Below, in pieces: positions 17,028 to 25,457 of a DNA stretch of 64,000 nucleotides. The notes under the pieces are model-generated. The model was not told where the DNA came from, ran no database searches, and saw only the letters and a list, made by a program, of their open reading frames with translations. Made by a program: the position numbers and the translations under genes. Position 1 is the stretch's first letter. Each line of letters begins with the position of its first letter. Origin of the DNA: Bacillota bacterium. Its GTDB lineage: Bacteria > Bacillota > Clostridia > Acetivibrionales > JANLFN01. The stretch covers positions 1 through 64,000 of the forward strand of contig JAEWTV010000123.1 of assembly GCA_023397675.1 (NCBI GenBank), in the 5' to 3' direction.

Positions 17028-17033
17028 TTATAC
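17028..17033 (-). promoter_or_regulatory. -10 element of the small Cys protein/SLH unit
   Basis: TATAAT on the minus strand. Seventeen bases upstream the hexamer is CGGTTT, which is no -35, so the promoter should need an activator. It lies right behind the kinase terminator. Confidence 0.55.
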
Positions 17034-17039
17034 AAAAAA

Positions 17040-17064
17040 GCCACGGCCGAAAACCGGTCGTGGC
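17040..17064 (-). terminator. Terminator of the two-component operon
   Basis: On the minus strand the stem GCCACGACCGG/CCGGCCGTGGC, with one G-T pair and a short loop, is followed by TTTTTTG. It ends the kinase gene transcript. Confidence 0.85.
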
Positions 17065-17088
17065 GTAATTGCAAGATATTTGGCGTAA
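17061..17088 (-). promoter_or_regulatory. 8-bp direct repeat with 20-bp period, candidate LytTR site
   Basis: TTACGCCA occurs at 17081-17088 and 17061-17068 on the minus strand, separated by 12 bases. With the start of transcription near 17021, the repeats fall around -40 to -47 and -60 to -67. LytTR regulators such as AgrA bind two direct repeats about two helical turns apart in this position. The proximal copy overlaps the terminator arm. Confidence 0.5.
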
Positions 17089-17110
17089 ATGTCGTGTTTT
17101 GTCGGATTAT

Positions 17111-18436
17111 TCAGACTTGCTGCGACAGGTGGAGCAAAACGCGCGTCCTGAACACGCCGTCTTGTGCAGTAAATTCCACCATGCCATTGTACCGCTCGGC
17201 GGCGTAGGCAATGCTCCTTGTCCCTGTCCCGCCTCCGGGCTTCTCCGATTTCGGGAAGTCGCTTTCAAAGACTATGGTATCTGCGCATGAGTTTTCTACC
17301 ACAATATGAAGCTTTCCGGCTCCGTTATAAACGGAATAAGCAATCTTCACAGTGATAAATCTCTCCATACCATCATGGCATCGCAGACAGCCCTCCACAG
17401 CATTCTCAAAGGAGTTTGCAAGGATACCAACCAATGCAACCTCGTCCATAGGAAGACTTGCGGGAATACTCGCGTCTATTTCGGTTTTTATACCGTTCTC
17501 CCTTGCCCGCGCCACCCATCTTGACAGGATGGCATTCGCCGCCAGGTGTTCGCAGACACCTGCAAGAGCTGTGCTTTCCGTCCTCCGCGTCTGAGCGTTC
17601 AAATATGAAACCGCTTCATGTGTTTTTCCGCCCGCAAGCATTCCTAAAAGAGTATCGTAGTGATGGCGAAGATCATGGCGGTCACGGCGGGCAGCGTTGA
17701 CGGCATATTTCTGCTCCTCTATCTGTTCCTCCCACATTTTGTTTTGCAGAGATAGGAGTCTCTCCCTCTCGCGGCTCTCATATCTTCCCACAACTGCACC
17801 GATTGACTGAAATATCAGCCAGTAGACGCCCAGAAACACCAGATAAGAGCTTGCGACGAGATACCAGCGGTTATCCGCCTCATACCAGTAGAAACGCGGG
17901 ACATATAGAATAACGGCCTCCAGAACATAGAAGAAGAAGGCTGCCAGAGTGATTAAATACCACTCTTTTCCCAGAATATCCACCAGTCTGCGGAAACGAG
18001 GACGCAAATATTTGAAATTGAAAAACAAAAGTGCACCGAACAGTACAGTTCGGTATAGTAAATACTCTATGTGATAGATAAGCCCCGAGGCTTCCGTGGT
18101 GCATATATCCGAAAGGTAACATATTCCAAAGTATAAATTGAACTGTGTGAACATGACAAACAGCGATACCATCCATTTGTCTGCGGAGCAGATAATAAGG
18201 AGAATCAGACTCAATCCTATTTCGATGGGTATAATCAAGCGTTCCGCCATCTCCTGCCCATATACAAAAAGAAAGGCACAATATGCCCCAGCCACTGCAA
18301 TATAAATCGCAATGGTAATTGCAATCCGTTTCTTTTTCGGCGCCTTTAACTTTATGAACGAAAAGAAAAACAGACTGATATAAGCTGCTGTCTGTAAAAA
18401 CCGCAAGAGCACCAATACACCTATTAGTAAACCCAT
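17111..18436 (-). CDS. AgrC-like membrane histidine kinase (GHKL type)
   Basis: A 441-aa sensor kinase. About six membrane helices fill residues 1-205. A coiled-coil linker follows, then RHDLRHHYDTLLGML (about 252-266) with the phosphorylated His, the N-box SFENAVEGC (about 350) and a GGGTGTRSIAYAAERY G-box (about 402-417). This is the domain order of AgrC-type peptide sensors. No agrB or agrD gene is near, so the signal is unknown. The start has GGGGGAG four bases upstream, and the regulator gene ends 14 bases before it. GC-rich like the rest of the island. Confidence 0.9.
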   Translation of the reverse strand: MGLLIGVLVLLRFLQTAAYISLFFFSFIKLKAPKKKRIAITIAIYIAVAGAYCAFLFVYGQEMAERLIIPIEIGLSLILLIICSADKWMVSLFVMFTQFNLYFGICYLSDICTTEASGLIYHIEYLLYRTVLFGALLFFNFKYLRPRFRRLVDILGKEWYLITLAAFFFYVLEAVILYVPRFYWYEADNRWYLVASSYLVFLGVYWLIFQSIGAVVGRYESRERERLLSLQNKMWEEQIEEQKYAVNAARRDRHDLRHHYDTLLGMLAGGKTHEAVSYLNAQTRRTESTALAGVCEHLAANAILSRWVARARENGIKTEIDASIPASLPMDEVALVGILANSFENAVEGCLRCHDGMERFITVKIAYSVYNGAGKLHIVVENSCADTIVFESDFPKSEKPGGGTGTRSIAYAAERYNGMVEFTAQDGVFRTRVLLHLSQQV

Positions 18437-18450
18437 AAGGCTCCCCCTTT

Positions 18451-19173
18451 TCAGTGGCTGCAGCTATAATCCATATACTGTCGTTTGAAATCTGCGTATT
18501 TCCGGCTGAGTATCGGGATTTTGGCACCGGTGGAAAAAACGACGTTACTGGATGTAAGCTCAACGATATAGTCCATGTTTATTATATAGGTGCTACCGCA
18601 TTTGTAAAAACGCGGTTCTTCTTCAAGCAATTCGAATAGCTCGGTTGAGGATTTGCGAACACTGATTACTGAGCCGTCCGACAAATGTAATTTTTGTATA
18701 TGGTTATCTGTTTCTGAGTATACGAGCCTGCTCAAGTCAATGCGGTAGATACCGTCCGTTGATTTGACTGTAATATAAACCTCGTCTTTTTTTGTTAACT
18801 TATCCATCACCTTGTCAAGTGCCGAAAAAAACTCCTTTTCGGAATAAGGCTTCACCAGATAATGCGCAGCGTCAAGTGAAAAAGCGTCTACAGCATGATC
18901 ACGAGAAGTGGTCAGAAAGATAATCTGGCACTTATCACCCATAGCTCGCAATTCCCGCGCCGCCTCCGTACCGATAATGCCCGGCATATATATATCAAGC
19001 AGCAGCACATCAAAGCCGCCCTTTTCCGCCACATGAGTAAGCAGTTCCAAAGGGGCGGAAAAAGAATCCGTTTTTATTTCATAGTGCATATGCTCACAGG
19101 CGTATTTCTTGAGCAGACTGCCAGCACGTTCTAGCTCCTGTGGCATATCATCGCAGATGGCAATGTGTAGCAT
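18451..19173 (-). CDS. AgrA-like response regulator (REC-LytTR)
   Basis: A 240-aa regulator. The receiver domain (1-125) has the acidic pair D8-D9, the phospho-acceptor D60 in LLLDIYMPG, and K108-region LVKPYSEKEF. The LytTR DNA-binding domain (about 135-240) contains YRIDLSRLVYSETDNH and FYKCGSTYIINMDYI. I chose the fourth-codon ATG because AGGAG is then nine bases away instead of touching. It pairs with the downstream kinase. The likely target is the small Cys/SLH promoter with direct repeats at 17061-17088. Confidence 0.92.
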   Translation of the reverse strand: MLHIAICDDMPQELERAGSLLKKYACEHMHYEIKTDSFSAPLELLTHVAEKGGFDVLLLDIYMPGIIGTEAARELRAMGDKCQIIFLTTSRDHAVDAFSLDAAHYLVKPYSEKEFFSALDKVMDKLTKKDEVYITVKSTDGIYRIDLSRLVYSETDNHIQKLHLSDGSVISVRKSSTELFELLEEEPRFYKCGSTYIINMDYIVELTSSNVVFSTGAKIPILSRKYADFKRQYMDYSCSH

Positions 19174-19224
19174 GGCAATCATCTCCTATTACAGTGGGTC
19201 AATGGGGTTTGCAAAACTCACATA

Positions 19225-19252
19225 GCCGCCCGGACATGATTTTCCGGGCGGC
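19225..19252. terminator. GC-rich hairpin at the right edge of the island
   Basis: The stem GCCGCCCGGA/TCCGGGCGGC has an eight-base loop and is extended by CACATA/TTATGTG. It lies 22 bases beyond the pheT stop but lacks a clear U-run on either strand, so it may be a weak pheT terminator or part of the island boundary. Confidence 0.5.
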
Positions 19253-19273
19253 TTTATGTGCGACTGCCTGTAA

Positions 19274-21670
19274 TCATTCTCTTAACTGTGCATCAAGGTT
19301 TTCCTTAAGTCCGGTTAAGATTTTACTCATAGTTTTATTTACTTCTTCGTCTGTAAGGGTTCTGTCAGATGCTCTAAAGCTTATAGAGTAGGCAACACTC
19401 TTCATGCCTTCAGGAATCTGCTTGCCTTTGTAAACATCAAACAGCTTAATGCTTTCAAGAATCTTTCCACCGCGCTGTTTGATAACGTCCTCAATCTGTT
19501 TTACAAGTACTTCATCCTTGATAAGCATTGCGATATCTCTTGTAACAGCAGGGAATTTCGGCAGAGGTTTATATTCCGGAGTCATTGAAGCATTATTGAT
19601 AAGTTCCTCTATGCTTATTTCACCTATTAATGTACGTTCGGGAACTTCTGCTTTTTCAACTATATCAGGATGCAATTCTCCGAACACGCCAGCATTTTTG
19701 CCATTAATAACAATTGCAGCAGTTCTTCCCGGGTGATAAATCAATGCATCCTTTTCAGGAACAATTTCATAATTTGTTATTCCAAGCATATCAAGAAGTT
19801 CTTCTACAGTTCCCTTCATGTCATAAAAATCAAGCTTACCGAACATACCTAATGTAAGTATGGGCTTCTCATAGGGCAGTTCACCTGCTTCAGTGTTTTT
19901 CGGAAGGTATATGTGGGACATTTCAAAAAGTTTTCCCTCTTCTACCCTTCTATTGTAGTTTGTGCTTATTACTTCAAGCATATCAGGAACAGTTGTAGTC
20001 CTCATTATACTATAGTCTTCACCAAGAGGGTTTGAGATTACAACAGCTTTGCGCAATTCACTGTCTTCCGGTAGATTAAGCAGATTGAATACTTTGGGAC
20101 TTGTGAATGAATAAGTGTAAATTTCGGACAGTCCACAAGCTATCATTGTATTTCTGATGATATCCTCAATATTCTGTTTAAAGCTCTTTTTCCCGATTGT
20201 AGAGGATTTACCCGAGAGAAGTGTCGCTTCTATATTGTTATAGCCATAAAATCTTGCTATTTCTTCAACAATGTCCGCTTCACGCTCAACATCTGGTCTG
20301 AAGCTTGGAACAGTAGCGACCATGGTCTTTTCATCAATACTGAATTCAAGCTCCTTCAATGTCTTTATCATATATTCGGTACTGATTGTTGCATTTCCTA
20401 TAAGACTGTTTATCTTGTCAGGTCTCAACTGTATTGTTCTGGCAGGCTGTTTTTCAGGATAGCAGTCTATTATACCCTTGCATACCTTACCTGCACCAAG
20501 CATTTCAACAAGCTGAGCTGCTCTGTCTACAGCTGAAATACAATTTTCAACATCCAAGCCCTTTTCAAAACGGCTGGATGCTTCTGTCCTCATACCAAGC
20601 TTCTTTGCAGTAAGTCTTACTGAAACACCGTTAAAATTGGCTGACTCAAAAAGAATTGTTTTTGTATCTGGATTAATTTCTGAGTTTGCTCCTCCCATTA
20701 CACCTGCAACAGCTACCGGTCTTTCTCCGTCTGCAATTACAAGCACATCTGAATCAAGCTTCCTATCCTGATCATCAAGCGTTTTTATTATTTCACCTTC
20801 ATGCGCTCTTCTTACAACAATCTTCTTTGATTTGAGGAATTCCAGGTCAAAAGCATGCATAGGCTGACCCAGTTCAAGCATTACATAGTTTGTAATATCA
20901 ACTATGTTATTTATAGGACGTACACCAGCAGCTTTAAGCCTATCTCTCATCCACCTGGGTGAAGGTTCTATCTTTATATCTTTCACAACCCTTGCTGCAT
21001 ATCTCGGGCAAAGGTCTTTATCCCTTACTTCAACAGACGCATACTTGTTTACATCTTCGCCGGCTTCTTCCTTTACTGAAATGGACAGTTTTTTAAGTGG
21101 TGTACCAATTGTAACTGCGGTTTCTCTCGCCATTCCGTATACACTAAGGCAGTCAGGTCTATTGGAGGTAATCTCAAAATCAATTACCGTATCACCTATT
21201 CCAAGTACTTCTTTAACGTCTTTCCCAAGCGGCAGGCCCTTTTCAAGTATAAGGATTCCATTTACACCTGCTCCCGGATAATCTTCTTCGGTAAGATTCA
21301 GTTCCTTCCCGGAACACATCATTCCGTTTGATTCCACTCCCCTTAACTTACCCTTTGAAATCTTTATATCACCGGGAAGTGTAGAACCTACGAGTGCTAC
21401 AGGAATATAGTCCCCTTCACTGATATTTTGGGCACCTGTAACAACCTGTATTGTTTCTGTTCCTATATCAACCTGTGTGATTTGGAGTTTATCAGCATTC
21501 GGGTGCTTTTCAATGGAAAGTATTTTTCCTATTACCACCTTTGTAATCTCCGCTCCAAGCTCCAAAACCTCTTCAACCTTCGAGCCTGACATTGTCAAAC
21601 TATCAGCAAGTTCCTTTGTTCCAACATTTATATCAACATAATCCTTAAGCCAACTTATCGGTACCTTCAT
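19274..21670 (-). CDS. pheT: Phenylalanyl-tRNA synthetase, beta subunit
   Basis: A 798-aa large subunit of the (alpha-beta)2 enzyme that charges tRNA-Phe. In order: an N-terminal block with MKVPISWLKDYVDI, an OB-fold tRNA-binding domain (about 40-150), the B3/B4 editing domain (about 210-370) with GLDVENC at its end, B5 (about 400-470), the catalytic-like core, and a C-terminal anticodon-binding ferredoxin-fold domain (about 705-798) with PKFPAVTRDIAMLIKDEV. Length is normal. It follows pheS by 28 bases and shares the T-box leader. Confidence 0.97.
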   Translation of the reverse strand: MKVPISWLKDYVDINVGTKELADSLTMSGSKVEEVLELGAEITKVVIGKILSIEKHPNADKLQITQVDIGTETIQVVTGAQNISEGDYIPVALVGSTLPGDIKISKGKLRGVESNGMMCSGKELNLTEEDYPGAGVNGILILEKGLPLGKDVKEVLGIGDTVIDFEITSNRPDCLSVYGMARETAVTIGTPLKKLSISVKEEAGEDVNKYASVEVRDKDLCPRYAARVVKDIKIEPSPRWMRDRLKAAGVRPINNIVDITNYVMLELGQPMHAFDLEFLKSKKIVVRRAHEGEIIKTLDDQDRKLDSDVLVIADGERPVAVAGVMGGANSEINPDTKTILFESANFNGVSVRLTAKKLGMRTEASSRFEKGLDVENCISAVDRAAQLVEMLGAGKVCKGIIDCYPEKQPARTIQLRPDKINSLIGNATISTEYMIKTLKELEFSIDEKTMVATVPSFRPDVEREADIVEEIARFYGYNNIEATLLSGKSSTIGKKSFKQNIEDIIRNTMIACGLSEIYTYSFTSPKVFNLLNLPEDSELRKAVVISNPLGEDYSIMRTTTVPDMLEVISTNYNRRVEEGKLFEMSHIYLPKNTEAGELPYEKPILTLGMFGKLDFYDMKGTVEELLDMLGITNYEIVPEKDALIYHPGRTAAIVINGKNAGVFGELHPDIVEKAEVPERTLIGEISIEELINNASMTPEYKPLPKFPAVTRDIAMLIKDEVLVKQIEDVIKQRGGKILESIKLFDVYKGKQIPEGMKSVAYSISFRASDRTLTDEEVNKTMSKILTGLKENLDAQLRE

Positions 21671-21698
21671 ATTAACTCTCCTTTCCCTATCCTATATA

Positions 21699-22718
21699 TT
21701 AGAACTGTCTTAAAAATCTCAGATCGTTTTCATAAAGCATTCTCATGTCGTCTATATTAAATCTTCTCATTGCAACTCTCTCTGCACCTATTCCAAAAGC
21801 AAAACCGCTGTAAACCTCCGGGTCTATTCCGCAGGTTTCAAGAACCTTGGGATGAACCATACCCGCTCCGAGTATTTCTATCCAGCCTTCGTTTTTACAT
21901 ACCCTGCAGCCTTTTCCGCCACAGGTCCAGCAAGATACGTCAACTTCTGCGCTTGGTTCAGTGAATGGGAAGTGATGTGGTCTTAAACGGATTTTTGTAT
22001 CTTCTCCGAACAGGCCTTTTGCAAATACCTGAAGTGTTCCTACCAGGTCGCCCATTGTTACTCCCTTATCTATAACAAGACCTTCTATCTGGTGGAATAT
22101 CGGTGAATGTGTAGCATCAACCGCATCAGAACGGAAAACGCGGCCAGGGCATATAACTTTTATAGGCGGCTTTTGGTTTTCCATAACCCTTATCTGTACC
22201 GGAGATGTCTGTGAACGCAAAACAATATTTTCATTAATATAAAAAGTGTCCTGTACATCTCTTGCCGGATGATTTTTCGGAATGTTCAATGCTTCGAAGT
22301 TATAATAATCAAGCTCAACTTCAGGCCCTTCCGCTATTTCATAACCCATTCCAATGAACATATCCTTTATTTCATCAATTATCATAGTAAGTGGATGCCT
22401 TGTTCCAAGCTGTGCTCTTTTTCCAGGCATTGTAACGTCTATGACTTCCTTCTGTAGTCTTATGTTTCTCTCATTATTCAAAAGGGTTTTCTTGGTTTCA
22501 TCAAGCTTGTTTTCAATAAAACTTCTGACCTCATTTGCCAATTGGCCTATGAGCGGTCTTTCCTCTGCAGACAGACCTCCCATTCCTCTTAAAACGGTTG
22601 TCAATTCACCTTTTTTACCAAGGTACTTAACTCTAAGATTTTCAAGCTCAGGCATTCCAGCTACTGATGTCAATTCCTTCTCAGCCTGTGCTTTTATATT
22701 GTTCAATTGCTCCTTCAT
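21699..22718 (-). CDS. pheS: Phenylalanyl-tRNA synthetase, alpha subunit
   Basis: A 339-aa catalytic subunit. An N-terminal coiled coil (1-85) is followed by the class II core: GTRHPLTMI (about 103-111), the motif 2 region [13 protein letters not shown] (about 166-178), [21 protein letters not shown], and the Gly-rich [15 protein letters not shown] (about 308-322). AAGGAGG lies upstream of the ATG. A complete T-box leader with its own promoter precedes it, so expression rises when uncharged tRNA-Phe accumulates. Confidence 0.97.
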   Translation of the reverse strand: MKEQLNNIKAQAEKELTSVAGMPELENLRVKYLGKKGELTTVLRGMGGLSAEERPLIGQLANEVRSFIENKLDETKKTLLNNERNIRLQKEVIDVTMPGKRAQLGTRHPLTMIIDEIKDMFIGMGYEIAEGPEVELDYYNFEALNIPKNHPARDVQDTFYINENIVLRSQTSPVQIRVMENQKPPIKVICPGRVFRSDAVDATHSPIFHQIEGLVIDKGVTMGDLVGTLQVFAKGLFGEDTKIRLRPHHFPFTEPSAEVDVSCWTCGGKGCRVCKNEGWIEILGAGMVHPKVLETCGIDPEVYSGFAFGIGAERVAMRRFNIDDMRMLYENDLRFLRQF

Positions 22719-22761
22719 AAAAATCCTCCTTTTCCTGATCTATATAAATAAATTTGATAAC

Positions 22762-23038
22762 AAAAAAACCTCCGTCCAACACAAGGACGAAGGTATTCTC
22801 CGCGGTACCACCTATTTTTTTGCTCTATGCAAACTCTTAAAAACAACTCCCTCAAAAGGTCCATTGTCTCTTATAATAACGGTTTTGCTCCGGCATCTCC
22901 TACTAAAAGTTCAGGATGCAGCTCCAGAGGGAACTTCAACGGTTTGTTTGTTAAAAGTGCTTTCAGCCGTGGCACCTTCTCTCTTTAAAAACCTTCCCGT
23001 CTACTTTTCTCCTTCATTGCTTTTTAATATTTTTTATT
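22762..23038 (-). promoter_or_regulatory. T-box riboswitch (Phe) of pheST
   Basis: The minus strand contains the T-box core AGGTGGTACCGCGG (22800-22813 region) and a terminator, CCTTCGTCC/GGACGGAGG followed by TTTTTTT (22762-22793). The core can pair with the terminator arm to form the antiterminator. Upstream is a long stem I region. TTC at 22931-22933, within GAAGTTCCCTC, is the best specifier codon candidate, fitting phenylalanine. The leader is about 275 bases from the predicted start site to the terminator. Confidence 0.93.
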
Positions 23039-23044
23039 TCAATT

Positions 23045-23073
23045 ATTATACCACGCTAAACCCTTTTATACAA
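23045..23073 (-). promoter_or_regulatory. Promoter of the pheST T-box leader
   Basis: TTGTAT (23068-23073) and TATAAT (23045-23050) on the minus strand are 17 bases apart. The start of transcription should be near 23038, just ahead of the T-box leader. Confidence 0.75.
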
Positions 23074-23090
23074 TTATTTTGAAACAAAAA

Positions 23091-23546
23091 TCATAAATCC
23101 ACATACTCAGTTACCTTGTCAATAAACAATATACCGTCAAGGTGGTCTATCTCATGGCATAGGCATTTGGCGTATTCGCCGTCTGCACTGATTATAACTT
23201 CCTCACCTTTTTCATTTAAAGCTTTAACCTTTACTTTCTTGGGTCGCTTAACCTTTCCCCATCTTCCCGGAACACTCAGACAGCCTTCCACCACTTCATG
23301 ATTTCCGCTTTTTTCTATAATTTCGGGATTAACGAGGTTTACCAAGCCATCGCCCATATCAATTACAACAAGCCTTTTCAATATACCAATCTGGGGAGCA
23401 GCAAGGCCTGCACCATTTTTTGTATTGTACATGGTTTCGGCCATATCAGACAGTAGGTTACGGATACGGTCATCCACCTGTTCCACTTCCCTGCACATTT
23501 TTCTAAGCATATCATCGCCCACAGTACGGATTGTTCTTAATGCCAT
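23091..23546 (-). CDS. def: Peptide deformylase
   Basis: A 151-aa enzyme that removes the formyl group from nascent proteins. All three metal motifs are present: GAGLAAPQIG (about residues 43-52), EGCLSVPG (about 85-92, with the metal-binding Cys) and HEIDHLDG (about 129-136, HExxH). The seventh codon of the longer frame is the start, because GGAGGT then sits five bases upstream. It lies just upstream of the pheST promoter but that promoter is separate. Confidence 0.95.
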   Translation of the reverse strand: MALRTIRTVGDDMLRKMCREVEQVDDRIRNLLSDMAETMYNTKNGAGLAAPQIGILKRLVVIDMGDGLVNLVNPEIIEKSGNHEVVEGCLSVPGRWGKVKRPKKVKVKALNEKGEEVIISADGEYAKCLCHEIDHLDGILFIDKVTEYVDL

Positions 23547-23632
23547 TGTTAACCTCCAAATCAAAGAGATATTATAATTATATTCTTTCTCTTTTTAAAT
23601 ATCAAAAGCAATTTATTATTAACAAGGAGTTA

Positions 23633-23661
23633 TTGACAAAGTGTGTGTTATAACATATAAT
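23633..23661 (+). promoter_or_regulatory. Consensus promoter with an embedded palindrome
   Basis: TTGACA (23633-23638) and TATAAT (23656-23661) are 17 bases apart, fully consensus. The spacer ends in the 10-bp palindrome TGTTATAACA (23646-23655), which touches the -10. A repressor bound there would block the polymerase. The PaaX-like product of the next gene is an obvious candidate. Confidence 0.75.
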
Positions 23662-23704
23662 TTCATTATACTATTTATACGTTATATTTATCGGAGAGGA
23701 AAAA

Positions 23705-24553
23705 ATGAAACTTATATTACGAAAGAACGATAGTGCTACCAGTTTACTATTATTCATTTACAATAACTACTTTTTAAAGACTTCAAAGGATAGCTTGAAA
23801 CTATCAAGCCTGCTTAATATTCTCAAGGTTTTTGACAAGAGTGAAACAGCTATACGTATGTCACTGTCACGGGCTGTGAAATTAGGCTTTTTGGAGAATT
23901 CCAAGCATAAAAATGAGGTAGTGTATACACTATCAGATCAAGGAAAGCAGTCTGTTGAGTTATGGAATGAAGGTGTAACCTCTTTTTGGAAACGTTACAA
24001 AAGGAGGAATTTGCACTGGGATAGAAAGTGGTATTTAATAAACATCGAATTTTCTGATGATAAAAAACAGAGGATTGAAATTATCGATAAGCTGCAGCAG
24101 TTAGGCTTTGCTCTTATTAATACAAACACCTGGATATGCCCCTTTTATCAAAATGCTGAACTTAACGAGGTAGTAGAAAGATATAACTTAAAAACAGGTC
24201 TTGTAGAGATATTCGGAGAGATGAACATAAGAAAAGATACTAATGATTTCCTTGATGAGGTCTACAATCTTGTTGTACTTAAAGATAGATACAGGGATTT
24301 TATTAGTACGTATGAAACAAAATTACTTAAAACAAAGGAAATTAGTAAAGAAGAAGAGTTTATTAATAGTGGGCAGGCACTCCCTCTTCTGCATGAACTT
24401 GGGTGGCAGTTTTTTAGTATAGCTTCTGAAGATTTAGTCTTGCCAAAACAGCTATTACCTCACTGGGAAGGTGATGAGGCAGCAATAATTATGAAAGAGT
24501 ATAGGGAATTACTGATTGAAGCATCGTGGAAGTTTTTAGATCGTTTTGAGTAA
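23705..24553 (+). CDS. PaaX-like transcriptional regulator
   Basis: A 282-aa protein of the PaaX type. The N-terminal winged helix (about 25-90) includes SETAIRMSLSRAVKLGFLE, where PaaX proteins have the conserved A.R..LSR..K.G. The central domain (about 100-185) begins HWDRKWYLINIEF, as in PaaX, and contains LGFALINTNTWICPF. The C-terminal part is variable. PaaX represses phenylacetate catabolism in Gram-negatives using phenylacetyl-CoA. Here no such genes are near, so the ligand is unknown. CGGAGAGG precedes the ATG. A consensus promoter with a palindrome suggests autoregulation. A membrane-protein gene follows after 27 bases. Confidence 0.75.
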   Translation: MKLILRKNDSATSLLLFIYNNYFLKTSKDSLKLSSLLNILKVFDKSETAIRMSLSRAVKLGFLENSKHKNEVVYTLSDQGKQSVELWNEGVTSFWKRYKRRNLHWDRKWYLINIEFSDDKKQRIEIIDKLQQLGFALINTNTWICPFYQNAELNEVVERYNLKTGLVEIFGEMNIRKDTNDFLDEVYNLVVLKDRYRDFISTYETKLLKTKEISKEEEFINSGQALPLLHELGWQFFSIASEDLVLPKQLLPHWEGDEAAIIMKEYRELLIEASWKFLDRFE

Positions 24554-24580
24554 AATTAAAAATGAAACGGAGAGATTATA

Positions 24581-25213
24581 ATGGATGCAGAGAAAATGTT
24601 AAACTACCTTACTACAGTGTCAAACAAGGCCACAGCACTAAACCTGATTATGCATTTGGTAGTTATTACAGCGATTTTAACAATGTTTTTTGTAAAAAAT
24701 GAAAAGGTAAGAAAAACTATTGTAAATAGTTCTATACTGGTTCTTGTTTTATCAGTTGCTTCAAATGCACTGATAAATGGTAATCCCTTTCATATTATTA
24801 CCTTCTTGATATTATCAGTTATCACAGGCTACGTATTATTTACCAAAAAAAGTGATTTCATTGTTCCACAGATGAGTATTAGGACTCTCATATCTTTTAT
24901 CTTCATTGCAATTGGATTTTGGTATCCGGAATTTGTAAATGCGAATAAGTTTGAACTCCTTTTTATATCTCCTCTTGGAATTGTACCATGCCCAACACTT
25001 CTTTCTGTTATAGGACTGCTTAGCTTATCTTACCCTAAAATCAATAAGCTGCAGTACTCAGCTACAATAGCACTGGGCATAATCTATGGAATCATCGGTA
25101 CATTTGTTTTTAAAGTATATTTGGACATAGCCTTATTAATCGCTTCAGCATATGGTCTAATCAATTTATATCAGTTTAAATCTCAACGAAAGAAATTAGA
25201 TTTGACTGTATAG
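24581..25213 (+). CDS. Membrane protein of unknown function
   Basis: A 210-aa protein with about six or seven membrane helices. The central sequence PLGIVPCPTLLSVIGLLSLS (about residues 130-149) is the most distinctive part and lies in or next to a helix. I recall DUF6064-type proteins with a similar motif, but this is uncertain. It follows the PaaX-like gene and is closed by a hairpin terminator, so the two form one unit and the membrane protein may be the regulator's target. Confidence 0.6.
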   Translation: MDAEKMLNYLTTVSNKATALNLIMHLVVITAILTMFFVKNEKVRKTIVNSSILVLVLSVASNALINGNPFHIITFLILSVITGYVLFTKKSDFIVPQMSIRTLISFIFIAIGFWYPEFVNANKFELLFISPLGIVPCPTLLSVIGLLSLSYPKINKLQYSATIALGIIYGIIGTFVFKVYLDIALLIASAYGLINLYQFKSQRKKLDLTV

Positions 25214-25235
25214 ATTTTTTATAGAGGTAATAAAA

Positions 25236-25263
25236 AATAACCTTCCGTATTGGAAGGTTATTT
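25236..25263 (+). terminator. Terminator after the membrane-protein gene
   Basis: AAATAACCTTCC with GGAAGGTTATTT around GTATT, beginning 23 bases after the stop. Its sequence resembles the hairpin at 25429-25457, and both stand directly before a copy of the tRNA-Val 3' end. Confidence 0.8.
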
Positions 25264-25265
25264 AC

Positions 25266-25285
25266 TTTGGTGGGCAATGAGGGAT
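25266..25285 (-). repeat. Orphan copy of the tRNA-Val 3' end
   Basis: Twenty bases are identical to 25456-25475, the 3' end (ending ATTGCCCACCA) of the tRNA-Val gene, exactly 190 bases away in direct orientation. This pattern is expected of an att-like duplication or of a rearranged tRNA copy. Confidence 0.8.
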
Positions 25286-25420
25286 GTGTCTGCTTCGCAT
25301 CCTGTAGACGTCGCCCACCGTTCGTTTCGCTCCGGTACCGGTCTCCTACATTCGCTATAAAATGTCCATTCAGGACATTTTACTCTACGCTCATGCCCTT
25401 TCGGGTTCGAATCCCTCCTT
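25286..25420. repeat. Hairpin-rich element between the tRNA-Val ends
   Basis: This stretch contains no gene but several dyads: AAAATGTCC/GGACATTTT, ACCGGTACCGGT, and near its right edge GGGTTCGAATCCC, which is the sequence of a tRNA T-arm read on the plus strand. Together with the flanking tRNA 3' copy it looks like a tRNA-associated repetitive element. I have an impression, not verifiable here, of similar sequences beside other clostridial tRNA genes. Confidence 0.5.
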
Positions 25421-25428
25421 ATAAAAAA

Positions 25429-25457
25429 AATACCCTCCCATACGGAAGGATATTTTT
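25429..25457. terminator. Terminator of tRNA-Val, usable in both directions
   Basis: AATACCCTCC pairs with GGAAGGATATT, with G-T wobbles on one strand. A-run to the left and T-run to the right give U-tracts both ways. It lies directly behind the tRNA 3' end. Confidence 0.65.

Larger units (their letters stand above)
12970..19260. other. GC-rich four-gene island, probably acquired
   Basis: Base composition shifts sharply between the spore-protein terminator and the end of pheT. For example, 13081-13140 has 37 G+C of 60, while 19501-19560 in pheT has 23 of 60. All four genes are on the minus strand: response regulator, histidine kinase, small Cys protein, SLH surface protein. No integrase, transposase or flanking repeat was found, so the route of entry is unknown. 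Confidence 0.65.
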
